From the NCBI RefSeq assembly GCF_015207395.1, contig NZ_JADEWX010000051.1, positions 1-33,817 on the forward strand: DNA of 33,817 bases. The letters run 5' to 3'. The notes beneath the pieces are model-generated. The model had not been told where the DNA came from. It made no database searches and saw only the letters and a list, made by a program, of their open reading frames with translations. The position numbers and the translations under genes are program-made. Of this stretch, positions 15,455-28,645 are shown in pieces. Every line of letters begins with the position of its first letter. Within the stretch, counting starts at the first letter, position 1. The DNA is from Nodosilinea sp. LEGE 07088. GTDB lineage: Bacteria > Cyanobacteriota > Cyanobacteriia > Phormidesmidales > Phormidesmidaceae.

Positions 15455-18400
15455 ATGCTTTCCACTAGCAACCTCTCTGCGGCTCAGGCGGAGACGTATT
15501 ACACGAAAGAGGACTATTACTCGGCTGAAGAAAAGGCTCACCCGACGAAGTGGGTGGGCAAAGGGGCTGCGTCGTTGGGGTTGGATGGCGTCGTCAATCA
15601 GCAGGAATTCAGCCAGATGCTTTCGGGGCAGGCTCCAGGGGGACAATCCCTGACAGGAAAAGTGGTTGACCCAGAGAAGCGGCGGGCGGCGACGGACTTT
15701 ACCTTCAGTGCGCCGAAGAGCGTCAGCATTGCAGCCCTGGTGCAGCAGGATAAGCGGGTGTTGGCAGCCCATCATCAGGCGGTAGCGAAAGCCCTATCGG
15801 TGTTGGAAGAGCGCTATGCCCAGACCCGAGTTTCAACCGAGGCTGGGCGGACGAAAGTGACAACGGGCAACATTGCCGCAGCGGTGTTTACCCATTCCAC
15901 CAGTCGGGAGGCGGAGCCGCAGCTCCACAGCCATTGTGTGGTGATGAATGCGACGCAGTTAGCGGATGGGCGGTGGTTTAGTTTGAGCAATGAGGCGGCG
16001 ATCGCCAACCAAAAACTCCTGGGCCAGATTTACCAGAACGAGTTGGCCGTAGCGCTGAAGCAGCAGGGTTACCGGATTGAGCCTATGGCCCATGGGCAGT
16101 TTGAGTTGGTGGGATATTCGCCCGAGTTGTTAAAAGCCTTTTCGACAAGGCGGCAGCAGATCTTGAAGCTGATCGAGGAATGGGAGGCGACGGGGTCTGA
16201 GAACAACCGAGCCATGCGAGAAACGGCGACGCTGGTATCGCGGAAGCGGAAGCCAAAGGAGGTGGATGAGGAGTTGTTGCAGCGGGGGTGGAATGCGCTG
16301 ATTCAGTTGAAGGGGCTGGAGCTGCCGGAGTTACCGAAGGGCACTACCCAAGCAATTGGCGATCAGCCATCGGCCACCTCGGTAATTGACACGGCGATCC
16401 AGCACTGCGGGGAGCGGGAGTCGGTGTTTCGGCGGACGGCGCTGGAGCGGTTTGTGTTTGAGCATGAACTGGGAGCCCAGAATTTTGAGGTACTTCAGCA
16501 AGCCATTGCCGACAGCCCTGAACTCATCCGAGTCGCCGACAGCAAGTTCACTACTCAAACCGCGCTCAATCTGGAACTCAACACCATCCGTTTGATGCAG
16601 CAGGGACGGGGGCATGTGGGTGCGATTGTCCCCAGTGGTACCCGGTTGGATGGTCTAACGAGCCATTCTCTGAACCCCGAGCAGCAAAACGCGGTGGAGA
16701 TGGCGGCGACCACACCGGATGCGGTGATGGCGTGGCAGGGAGTGGCGGGAGCGGGCAAGACCTATGCTTTGAGCGTGCTGAAAGCGTTGGCTCAGGGTCA
16801 GGGGTACGACATCCGAGGATTAGCGCCCAGCGCTGAAGCGGCCCATGTGTTGGGAGAATCGCTGGGGATTGAAACCACCACGGTTGCTGGTCTTTTGATA
16901 TCCCAGCCGTTGGATGAACCACCGCAACCAGCACTCTGGATTGTGGATGAGGCGGGGCTATTGAGCATGAAGGATGCCCATGCTCTGCTCCGGCGGGCGG
17001 CACTGGAGCAGGCCAGAGTTCTATTAGTGGGAGATACCCGGCAGCTTTCAGCCGTGGAAGCGGGTAATCCCTTCAAGAGCTTGCAGGCCGGGGGGATGGC
17101 GACGGCTTACCTGGAGACCCATCGGCGGCAGCAGAATGGGGTGCTGCGATCTGCTGTAGAACTGGTAGCCCAGGGGCAGGTCAGTGAAGGCATTGAGCTA
17201 CTGACCCAGACCGGGTGTGTCAAAGAAGAGGCTCAAACCCAGGAGCGGATTCAGCAGGTGGCGGCAGATTATTTGGCGCTGACGGCAGAGGAGCGGGAGA
17301 AAACCTTGGTGCTAGCTGGGACAAATGCGGAGCGGTTGGCGCTGACGCAGGCGATGCGATCGGGGTTACAGGATGAAGAGGCTTTGGGCGCGGATGGCTT
17401 TGTGATGCAGAGCCTACGCCGCAAGGAGTTGACCATGGCTCAGGCCAGTTATCTCAAGGCTTATGCACCGGGCGGTGTGCTGGTGCCGATTCAGGATTAT
17501 CGGAAGCAGGGGTTGATTAGAGGGGAGCAGTACCGGGTGATCGCGGTGAATCCTGAGGCTCAGCAGGTGGTGCTGGAGACGCCGAGTGGATCGGTGTTGT
17601 CGATCAATCCGTCTCTGTGCCCCCGCAAGACGGTGTACACGACGCAATCGATTCCGGTGGCGGTGGGCGATCGCCTCAAATGGACACGCAACAACTCTAA
17701 AGCCGGAATCCGCAATGGACAGGGATTTGTGGTGACGGGGCTGGAAACCGATGGGACGGCGACAATTCGCGATGGGTCGGGTCAGACCTCAACCATCAAC
17801 CTCAGCGGAAATCAGTACATCGACTACGCCTGGGTGAGCACGACCTACAGCAGCCAGGGCAAGACAGCGGAGCGGGTGATGGCGCTACTGGCTGAAACAA
17901 CCAACCGAGAAGCATTTTATGTGGCGATTTCTAGAGCCAAGCGGGCGGTGACCTTGTACACCAGCAGCCAGGCCAATTTGGTGCGACTGGCCCAGGTATC
18001 GCGGGCCAAGGAGAACGTGAGTGACTACGTGCCATTAACTCAACAGGTAATGACCTATGGACAGCATGAACAACGGGAAGAACGGCCACCAGAACCCATC
18101 CCCGGCTTTGACCCCAGAGCAATGGGAGAGCGTATTGGCTACCGTGTTGCAGAGCAGCTTAGAGCCGCTGCGGGCCGAGATTTGCGTCAACACGCAGCGG
18201 GTGCTGCACCTCGAAGACCATGTCCAGACCTTGGGGGAAGATTTGGCGATGTGGCCGCAGCACTGGAACCAGAGCTTGGGGCTCTTGGTCGAGCAATTGC
18301 AGCGTATCGTCAGCGACGAGACTTCCTCCGATGCGCAGGCAACCTTGCAGGAGCAGTTGAGGCGGTTAATTGCGGCTTTAAGCAGTTGGAACGGGCAGCT

Positions 18401-18802
18401 CAAGACCGAGTTAGCCTTGCAGCAGCAGTTGATCGACTCGCTAGAGCGGTTGGAAGGACGGTTGGACGAGAGCAGCAAAGGGTAGAGGCCTCGGAACCGT
18501 CAAAGGCAAATTCAAGAGAGCAGCTTTTGGCGCGGTGGGAGCATTACTCAGCGGGGTTACCGGCAGCCAGTTTGGAATGGCGGGTGGCACAGCGGGCGCT
18601 GCGGGATGGGTGTTCGGCTAAGGAGGTGACACTGATGCTGGTGGCGGGGAGTGAGGTGGTGAGGCAGATTTATGACAAGCAAGGTAGGAAAGAGGCGATC
18701 GCCTTTACTCAGCACATGATGCACAATGCTAGTCAAATAGGTTCATGCCCTTCTAGGGTTAATGACAAGACACAAAGACCAGCGGAAGAGCTAGAACTAT
18801 GA
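15455..18802 (+). CDS. MobF-family conjugative relaxase/helicase (TrwC/TraI type)
   Basis: 1115 residues. The N-terminal relaxase domain has the tyrosine pairs AETYYTKEDYYSAEE (15, 16, 21, 22), motif II DFTFSAPKSVSIA (81-93) and the three-histidine metal motif HSTSREAEPQLHSHCVVMN (His147, His158, His160). A RecD-like helicase follows with Walker A GVAGAGKT (429-436), Walker B WIVDEAGLLS (495-504) and the late motif TTYSSQGKTAERVMALL. It would nick oriT, hold the 5' end and unwind the strand for transfer. From about residue 867 to 1010 the chain is Ala/Arg-rich with poor codon use, exactly where another ORF is nested; after that a normal-looking C-terminus resumes (YSAGLPAASLEWRVAQRALR). No T4SS genes are seen nearby. 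Confidence 0.9.
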   Translation: MLSTSNLSAAQAETYYTKEDYYSAEEKAHPTKWVGKGAASLGLDGVVNQQEFSQMLSGQAPGGQSLTGKVVDPEKRRAATDFTFSAPKSVSIAALVQQDKRVLAAHHQAVAKALSVLEERYAQTRVSTEAGRTKVTTGNIAAAVFTHSTSREAEPQLHSHCVVMNATQLADGRWFSLSNEAAIANQKLLGQIYQNELAVALKQQGYRIEPMAHGQFELVGYSPELLKAFSTRRQQILKLIEEWEATGSENNRAMRETATLVSRKRKPKEVDEELLQRGWNALIQLKGLELPELPKGTTQAIGDQPSATSVIDTAIQHCGERESVFRRTALERFVFEHELGAQNFEVLQQAIADSPELIRVADSKFTTQTALNLELNTIRLMQQGRGHVGAIVPSGTRLDGLTSHSLNPEQQNAVEMAATTPDAVMAWQGVAGAGKTYALSVLKALAQGQGYDIRGLAPSAEAAHVLGESLGIETTTVAGLLISQPLDEPPQPALWIVDEAGLLSMKDAHALLRRAALEQARVLLVGDTRQLSAVEAGNPFKSLQAGGMATAYLETHRRQQNGVLRSAVELVAQGQVSEGIELLTQTGCVKEEAQTQERIQQVAADYLALTAEEREKTLVLAGTNAERLALTQAMRSGLQDEEALGADGFVMQSLRRKELTMAQASYLKAYAPGGVLVPIQDYRKQGLIRGEQYRVIAVNPEAQQVVLETPSGSVLSINPSLCPRKTVYTTQSIPVAVGDRLKWTRNNSKAGIRNGQGFVVTGLETDGTATIRDGSGQTSTINLSGNQYIDYAWVSTTYSSQGKTAERVMALLAETTNREAFYVAISRAKRAVTLYTSSQANLVRLAQVSRAKENVSDYVPLTQQVMTYGQHEQREERPPEPIPGFDPRAMGERIGYRVAEQLRAAAGRDLRQHAAGAAPRRPCPDLGGRFGDVAAALEPELGALGRAIAAYRQRRDFLRCAGNLAGAVEAVNCGFKQLERAAQDRVSLAAAVDRLARAVGRTVGREQQRVEASEPSKANSREQLLARWEHYSAGLPAASLEWRVAQRALRDGCSAKEVTLMLVAGSEVVRQIYDKQGRKEAIAFTQHMMHNASQIGSCPSRVNDKTQRPAEELEL
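18057..18485 (+). CDS. Nested ORF (142 aa) inside the relaxase gene, +1 frame; coiled-coil protein
   Basis: It opens with an ATG at 18057 and lies wholly inside the relaxase gene in the +1 frame. The product looks like a real protein: a start NPSPALTPEQWESVLATVLQ, balanced composition with several Trp, and long Leu/Glu/Gln-rich helices (LEDHVQTLGEDLA, LQEQLRRLIAALSSWNGQL, QQQLIDSLERLEGRLDES) that suggest a coiled coil. Counting codons by hand from about 18178 to the end, about 80% end in G or C in this frame against about 36% in the relaxase frame, and host-like genes here favour G/C. No good Shine-Dalgarno is seen; translation by coupling or reinitiation would be needed. An accessory mobilization protein is a guess. 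Confidence 0.55.
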   Translation: MDSMNNGKNGHQNPSPALTPEQWESVLATVLQSSLEPLRAEICVNTQRVLHLEDHVQTLGEDLAMWPQHWNQSLGLLVEQLQRIVSDETSSDAQATLQEQLRRLIAALSSWNGQLKTELALQQQLIDSLERLEGRLDESSKG

Positions 18803-19065
18803 CATCTGAAAATCGAAACTTTATCTGATAAGAGGCTTACTGAGTTGAGATGGAGCTAGCCAATTTGCCTAATCAATTTCACTTCTGAATCTGGTGATGC
18901 GATCGCCACAGGAGAGCCATTAGCCTCAGCCTCACTGACCGCAAGGCTAATAGCTATCCTATAGCGGTTCTTACTTGGATGAGATATAGGGCAGCGTCCC
19001 AAGCTATAAGCTTCAAGGCTTCTATGAGTGGAGGAGTACCTCATTCGTCCAAGAACAGCTATAAA
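18803..19065. other. Intergenic region between convergent relaxase and CHAT-SAVED genes
   Basis: About 260 bp, A/T-rich, without a clear terminator. A weak 62-codon minus-strand ORF (18856-19044) fills much of it and is listed apart. Confidence 0.5.
18856..19044 (-). CDS. Doubtful 62-residue ORF downstream of CHAT-SAVED
   Basis: It starts 21 bp after the CHAT-SAVED stop codon on the same strand, so it could be the last gene of the operon. The product begins MRYSSTHRSLEAYSLGRCPI and ends PDSEVKLIRQIG. The ribosome site is poor (TTGGACGA). I recognise no family; it may be chance or a gene remnant. It is worth recording only because a protease substrate encoded beside CHAT-SAVED would be expected. 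Confidence 0.22.
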   Translation of the reverse strand: MRYSSTHRSLEAYSLGRCPISHPSKNRYRIAISLAVSEAEANGSPVAIASPDSEVKLIRQIG

Positions 19066-20379
19066 TCAGGGATTAACAATCACAGATGGAATGTAGGGCT
19101 CTTCGACAGATTTAGTAAATTCGTAGGTAACAATCTCTCCGACTGCCCGCAAGCGATGACCGAGTAAGGCTGCAAATCCCATGGGACAAACAAAAACTAG
19201 ATGAATTCGATCAGCACTATAGTGTTGACGATAGTGGTCAACTAAATCCTTAGTGTGATCAACTAAAGCAATTGCATCAGCATTTGTTGGTAAGGCGCGA
19301 TCGCAGGCACCTGTTTCTGTATCTGGCTCAAGATAAACCACTGCATTGATGCCGTATACTGGGTTCTCATAAAGCTTTTGAACTTGTGGCCAAGACGGTC
19401 TCGATATGGCTAGGGCGATGCATAGATTTCTTCCAGCATGACCATGTTCTTGGGTGACACGAAATTTCAAGTTTGATGGCTTTTCGCTAGATTTCCAGAA
19501 ACCAGATGATCCCGTTGACTGCTCAACTTGCAGGATGAACCCACGAGTTTCTTGAAATACTGTGCCAATGGCAAAAGCTCCACTGAGTGGGATCATACCT
19601 CGTAAATCGAGGGTTAAATCTCGTCGTCCTTGGGCTAGCTCGTCACGCTTTTTTTGGAGCTCAGGCAATAGATCTTCCTGCCATATTTCTGGAGTCGCTA
19701 GCTTGCGTGGCTGAGCGTTAAAGTCATAATATTTTGTCCAATTAAGGATCCTATCAGGTGAATTATCGTATTCTCTTTCAGCAGAGCCATTGACACCAAG
19801 GCTAATCACTGGATTAAGCAAAGATCTTTTTTTCATGAGCTGAGGCACATCTGCCTGTTGTACACCAGCCATGGAGATGTATTGACGACCTAAGTTATAG
19901 GCAAAGTCATAGTCTCTGCCGTTGCTCAGAGCATCATAAAATCCTACGGAAAACTCAATCGCAGCACGATCTTGGATTGCTGTATTCATGCCAATGACAT
20001 AATCAATATGCTGGCAAATAGTTTTAGCTTGAGTTTCGCTATAGCAAGCATTGAGAATCACGCATTCGACATGTTCCGCGAAGAGTTTAAATAGATCAGA
20101 TAATGTTTCAGGGCTTACAAATTTTGCTTGTCCAGTCTCATCTTCTAATAAAATCCCGTTTTCTCCTTCGCCATGCCCTGAGAGATGAATGATATTTGGC
20201 TCGTAATCTAGAATTGCTCGTGCCATATCTCTAGGACGAACAGCCCATCTAGAACGAATATCAAATTCATCACGGTGTCGGCTACGCTGCAAAGCTTCCT
20301 CAATATCTCGGACTTCTTCGTCTAACCTTAGACTTCCGGTATTCTTAGGGTTGGCTGATAGTAAAAGGATTCGTTTCAC
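19066..20379 (-). CDS. CHAT-SAVED fusion: cyclic-oligonucleotide-activated caspase-like protease
   Basis: 437 residues, GTG start 6 bp after the cmr6-cmr1 gene, so the same operon. The N-terminal half is a CHAT caspase-like protease: MKRILLLSANPKNTGSLRLD start, then IIHLSGHGEGENGILLED with catalytic His69 and VECVILNACYSE with catalytic Cys112. The C-terminal half (about 220-437) fits SAVED, a domain built from two CARF-like units that binds cyclic oligonucleotides: RRDLTLDLRGMIPLSGAFAI near 252-271 and the end RIHLVFVCPMGFAALLGHRL followed by VTYEF (391-421). Both catalytic residues are intact. In type III systems Cas10 makes cyclic oligoadenylates; SAVED binding should release the protease. 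Related SAVED-CHAT proteins are known in type III-B loci; the substrate here is unknown. Confidence 0.85.
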   Translation of the reverse strand: MKRILLLSANPKNTGSLRLDEEVRDIEEALQRSRHRDEFDIRSRWAVRPRDMARAILDYEPNIIHLSGHGEGENGILLEDETGQAKFVSPETLSDLFKLFAEHVECVILNACYSETQAKTICQHIDYVIGMNTAIQDRAAIEFSVGFYDALSNGRDYDFAYNLGRQYISMAGVQQADVPQLMKKRSLLNPVISLGVNGSAEREYDNSPDRILNWTKYYDFNAQPRKLATPEIWQEDLLPELQKKRDELAQGRRDLTLDLRGMIPLSGAFAIGTVFQETRGFILQVEQSTGSSGFWKSSEKPSNLKFRVTQEHGHAGRNLCIALAISRPSWPQVQKLYENPVYGINAVVYLEPDTETGACDRALPTNADAIALVDHTKDLVDHYRQHYSADRIHLVFVCPMGFAALLGHRLRAVGEIVTYEFTKSVEEPYIPSVIVNP

Positions 20380-20385
20380 AGTGAT

Positions 20386-22173
20386 TTATGTAGAAGGATT
20401 TATGCCAAAAAGTTGCGTGGCTCCACTCTCCCCGGTCAGGCTATCTAAATCTTGTAAGAATTTCATCCTGACAGGATGATAGCTGTTAGTATTTTTATTC
20501 CACTCGCCCATAAATAAACAGACGACCTCTTGGCAGTCAGTATCCACTATTTGATTAGGCTTATCAATGCGGCGAATGCTAACCCACGAGCAATGAGAAC
20601 GCTGGTTTCCACCTTGAGCGGCATTTCCCCCTAGCTCAGGATTGCGCTTATATCGTCTTTCCTTAGTATCTCGATAAACCAAATAGAGACCATCACCATG
20701 AGTATCTGTTGATGGCAATGGTTGGCCTTCATAGAGAGTCCAGTTTTTATTACGAGTATCTAACGGATTTTCAGTCGTACCAGGAACAACATAAACGGTA
20801 CAGGTCTTAGGAGAGAAAATCTCTGCTCTTAATGGGTGTTTTTTGAGATGGGCTTCAATATCTGGATCACAATAGCTTGACCATCGTTTTTGAACTGCTG
20901 CACTCCATCGGTCATATAACTGACTCCAATGCTGAGGATCAGATGGGAGTTGATATTGAAAAGTTTTGTTTTTTGCTCGATCGCGGCGAGTCATTAGCAA
21001 ATGAGTGCCGCGTACTGCTGGAAAAAACCTGTCCCCTTTTTTCATCTGAAAAATGTGTAGTGGTCGTCGCCAGCCTCGACCAACCCCACCGACACTTATG
21101 GCAAAACGTACGACTGGCAATACAATTTCCTGCAATATGTCTTCCGGGGCTGCCAAGCTAAGTTGTCCCTGCCAAATATAAAATTCGGGTCTTGTAGTTG
21201 TTCTTATAGGTTGGTTATCTCTCAAAGACTGACGCAACCGCACTACGCCTGCTTGAGACTGCCCGTCATTAGCTTCCAGGCTTCCCATCAACTTACCAAC
21301 AATTTTCTGAGCATTGCTTTCATTCATGAGCCCTAAAAAGCAACGCAACATCCAAGAGCGTAACCATCCTCGCCAATGAGAAGGACGTAACTCCATGACT
21401 TTGGTCTCTGGTCCGGCACTTCCTTGGCTATAAAGCGTGAAATTGAGATCTTGAACAGCATAGCCAGGATAGACCGAGGACATCTCAGTCGAGCCCTCAG
21501 GAGATTCAACAGCACCATATCCTGAAGCCGTTCTGCCGCCGATACCATGAGCTGTGAGTGCTTGCTGAACCCAACTCCAAGCTTCCTCTATCTCTTGTTC
21601 AGTAACATTGCTACCTCGAATTCCTTGAATAGCCACTATTACAGTGATAGGGCGATTTCCGTTGCCTAGAGTGTAAAAAGGCAGGGGTTTACCCTGTTGC
21701 TCTGGATCGTGATAGACCTGAAATTTCTCTTGGGGATTAACAATATCTCGCTTAAGTTGAGTAGCTTCCGTAGGCCAAGCATCTAAAAAAGCGACTTTTC
21801 CCGTAAAAATTTGACCAGAATGATTGGAATAACCAAGTAACTCATTAACCCGGCTTTTTAGGCCAGGCCGTTGTTTGGCCCATGCCTTAACCATGCCCCG
21901 TATAGAAGAAGCAGGAATATAACCATTAATCGGCAATGTAGACTTGCGATTCTCTAAAGTATCGAAATCTTGTTGTGACCATTTCCAAGCCCCTGAGGGC
22001 TCTCCAGCTGAAGTTAAGGTCTCCGTATCTGGATGAGGACATGAACCAACTTTAGTGCGCCATCGCAACGTGAAAATTCCTTTCTTAAAGAGCGATTGCT
22101 CCCTTTGCTGATTCTGCTGTTCAAGGAGTTCAGTCAATAGCTGAGTGGTCTCATACATCTTTTCTCTGCTCAT
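20386..22173 (-). CDS. Cmr6-Cmr1 fusion (two RAMP/Cas7-like units) of the type III-B complex
   Basis: 595 residues, roughly twice a single RAMP. The N-terminal part (about 25-235) reads as Cmr6: NGYIPASSIRGMVKAW, GQIFTGKVAFLDAWP, LKRDIVNPQEKFQVYHD and the Gly-rich loop AHGIGGRTASGYGAVES. The C-terminal part (about 250-400 onward) reads as Cmr1: ELRPSHWRGWLRSWMLRCFL, a segment like IVGKLMGSLE, and a Gly/Arg loop VGGVGRGWRRPLH. Cmr6 and Cmr1 cap the backbone at the end that grips the 3' part of the crRNA and target. No separate cmr1 gene is in the operon, which supports the fusion. Start is ambiguous between ATGs at 22173 and 22158; both overlap the end of cmr5. Confidence 0.8.
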   Translation of the reverse strand: MSREKMYETTQLLTELLEQQNQQREQSLFKKGIFTLRWRTKVGSCPHPDTETLTSAGEPSGAWKWSQQDFDTLENRKSTLPINGYIPASSIRGMVKAWAKQRPGLKSRVNELLGYSNHSGQIFTGKVAFLDAWPTEATQLKRDIVNPQEKFQVYHDPEQQGKPLPFYTLGNGNRPITVIVAIQGIRGSNVTEQEIEEAWSWVQQALTAHGIGGRTASGYGAVESPEGSTEMSSVYPGYAVQDLNFTLYSQGSAGPETKVMELRPSHWRGWLRSWMLRCFLGLMNESNAQKIVGKLMGSLEANDGQSQAGVVRLRQSLRDNQPIRTTTRPEFYIWQGQLSLAAPEDILQEIVLPVVRFAISVGGVGRGWRRPLHIFQMKKGDRFFPAVRGTHLLMTRRDRAKNKTFQYQLPSDPQHWSQLYDRWSAAVQKRWSSYCDPDIEAHLKKHPLRAEIFSPKTCTVYVVPGTTENPLDTRNKNWTLYEGQPLPSTDTHGDGLYLVYRDTKERRYKRNPELGGNAAQGGNQRSHCSWVSIRRIDKPNQIVDTDCQEVVCLFMGEWNKNTNSYHPVRMKFLQDLDSLTGESGATQLFGINPST

Positions 22174-22777
22174 CCTGTATCTTTTTCTCCTCCTGATACG
22201 CTTTGGCCCAGAAACTCCAGTGTTTTGATAGCTTCAGGGCTTTTTGCCACATCGCCATGTATTCTGATTGCGTCTTTTGCTGCTCAGCCAGACCTTTCAC
22301 CTTAGTCATCATCTTGGCGGCATCAAAGTCTGCATCTTCTTTAAGTTCCTCGGTTCTAATAGATGGAGCATCGCTTAGCAGGCTACCGAGCAGAGTTTTC
22401 CAGACCTTGCCTCTCTGCTTACTCGTATCACCGCCTTGTTGATTGGATTGACTGACAAAGCCAACCGCCGAAAGTAAGCCAAATACTCGCAAATGTTGCC
22501 CCAACTGGAAAATAGAAGTAGCCTCAGCATCCGTTAGCTTATCTTTAGGGCGTTTCTCCTGGGTTCTCCACTGTTCGCTCATATATGCCTGAATATGATC
22601 ATGAGCCAAAAGACTCATCTTCTCTGGCTGAATACGCGGTTTAGCTGGCTGAGTAATTTGATTCGGTGCAAGACTTTGCTTGGGTTTAGTGAGTTGATCT
22701 GTCTGTCGCATTTCACTAGAAGACTGCTTATTGGATGGAAACTGACCTGCCCTTTTGCTTTTTCCTTTATTCGCCAT
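22151..22777 (-). CDS. cmr5: Cmr5, small subunit (Cas11) of the type III-B complex
   Basis: 208 residues. The C-terminal 140 residues are helical and match Cmr5: ATSIFQLGQHLRVFGLLSAVG (about 85-107), then QQKTQSEYMAMWQKALKLSK and HWSFWAKAYQEEKK. The first 50 residues are a disordered, Lys/Gln/Pro-rich extension not usual for Cmr5, which is typically about 130-160 residues. Cmr5 copies pack along the Cmr4 filament and help hold target RNA. It starts 3 bp after cmr4 and overlaps the next gene by 23 bp, so translation is likely coupled. Confidence 0.85.
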   Translation of the reverse strand: MANKGKSKRAGQFPSNKQSSSEMRQTDQLTKPKQSLAPNQITQPAKPRIQPEKMSLLAHDHIQAYMSEQWRTQEKRPKDKLTDAEATSIFQLGQHLRVFGLLSAVGFVSQSNQQGGDTSKQRGKVWKTLLGSLLSDAPSIRTEELKEDADFDAAKMMTKVKGLAEQQKTQSEYMAMWQKALKLSKHWSFWAKAYQEEKKIQDEQRKDV

Positions 22778-22780
22778 GTT

Positions 22781-28048
<5,268 letters not shown>

Positions 28049-28062
28049 GGAAACCGGTTTCC
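28049..28062. promoter_or_regulatory. Perfect 14-bp palindrome touching the cas10 start codon
   Basis: GGAAACCGGTTTCC lies directly before the GTG start and covers the place where the ribosome would bind. It may be an operator or an RNA hairpin that limits translation. Its GGAAAC arm equals the last six bases of the CRISPR repeat, which may be chance. Confidence 0.4.
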
Positions 28063-28645
28063 CTGCTAAATATCAATTTGAATAGAGTGGCCTCTAGGGA
28101 TAGAGACAAGAATGCGATTAGATCTATGGCATAGGTGATTTGGATATGGGGTCGCAATTGACCTACCGACATTAGGCTGTTCTACAGCTACAAACAGACT
28201 TCAGATTTTATGCTGACGATTCCGGAAAGGTTTGAGATTTGATCAGTTTGTCAGAGCGATGGGGCATTCGCAATGGTCTAAATTTGGCTAAAGTTATCCC
28301 AAGCTAGGCGCGATCGCACTTACAGCCCCAAAAGCTTCAGGTTTTCTTTGGTAAGTGCCAAAATAACGTTACGTACTGGCGGGGCAAGCACCTGGGTCTG
28401 TTTAGGCTGAGGGGATGTAATGCCTGCGAACCACGGGTCTGTATTCTATTGTGCAAGCACCTTTAAGCGATGGCTGTAACCTGTGACCTTGCGAGATCCA
28501 CCTTGAATGCTTTGCAGGACAAGGGTTTGAGCTGTTTTTGGCATGGCTTTATTGTGATTAAAACCCTGGTTTTTGGCTCTGGTTGTATCCACCTTGAATT
28601 GGGGGTGCTAGGATCTAGGCTGGGTAAGGGTTCTAGCAGCCCGCT
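28063..28645 (+). promoter_or_regulatory. CRISPR leader and divergent cas promoter region
   Basis: About 580 bp without a gene between the divergent cas10 gene and the first repeat. It is A/T-richer next to cas10. It contains two direct repeats: GCAAGCACCT (28384-28393 and 28453-28462) and ATCCACCTTGAAT (28496-28508 and 28587-28599). The array repeat ends in ATGGAAAC, the usual type III 5' handle on the transcript, so the array is read to the right and its leader must be here. No consensus promoter could be fixed by eye. Confidence 0.6.

Noticed and set aside
18035-18478. Minus-strand frame of 147 codons opposite the nested relaxase ORF
   Set aside because: It is Cys/Ser/Asn-rich with an unnatural composition; the plus-strand nested frame has the better codon use.
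19066-20379. Reading the CHAT-SAVED gene as a TPR-CHAT (Craspase-like) or CBASS effector
   Set aside because: No TPR region is present and no cyclase (CD-NTase) gene is nearby; the operon position with Cas10 favours a type III effector.
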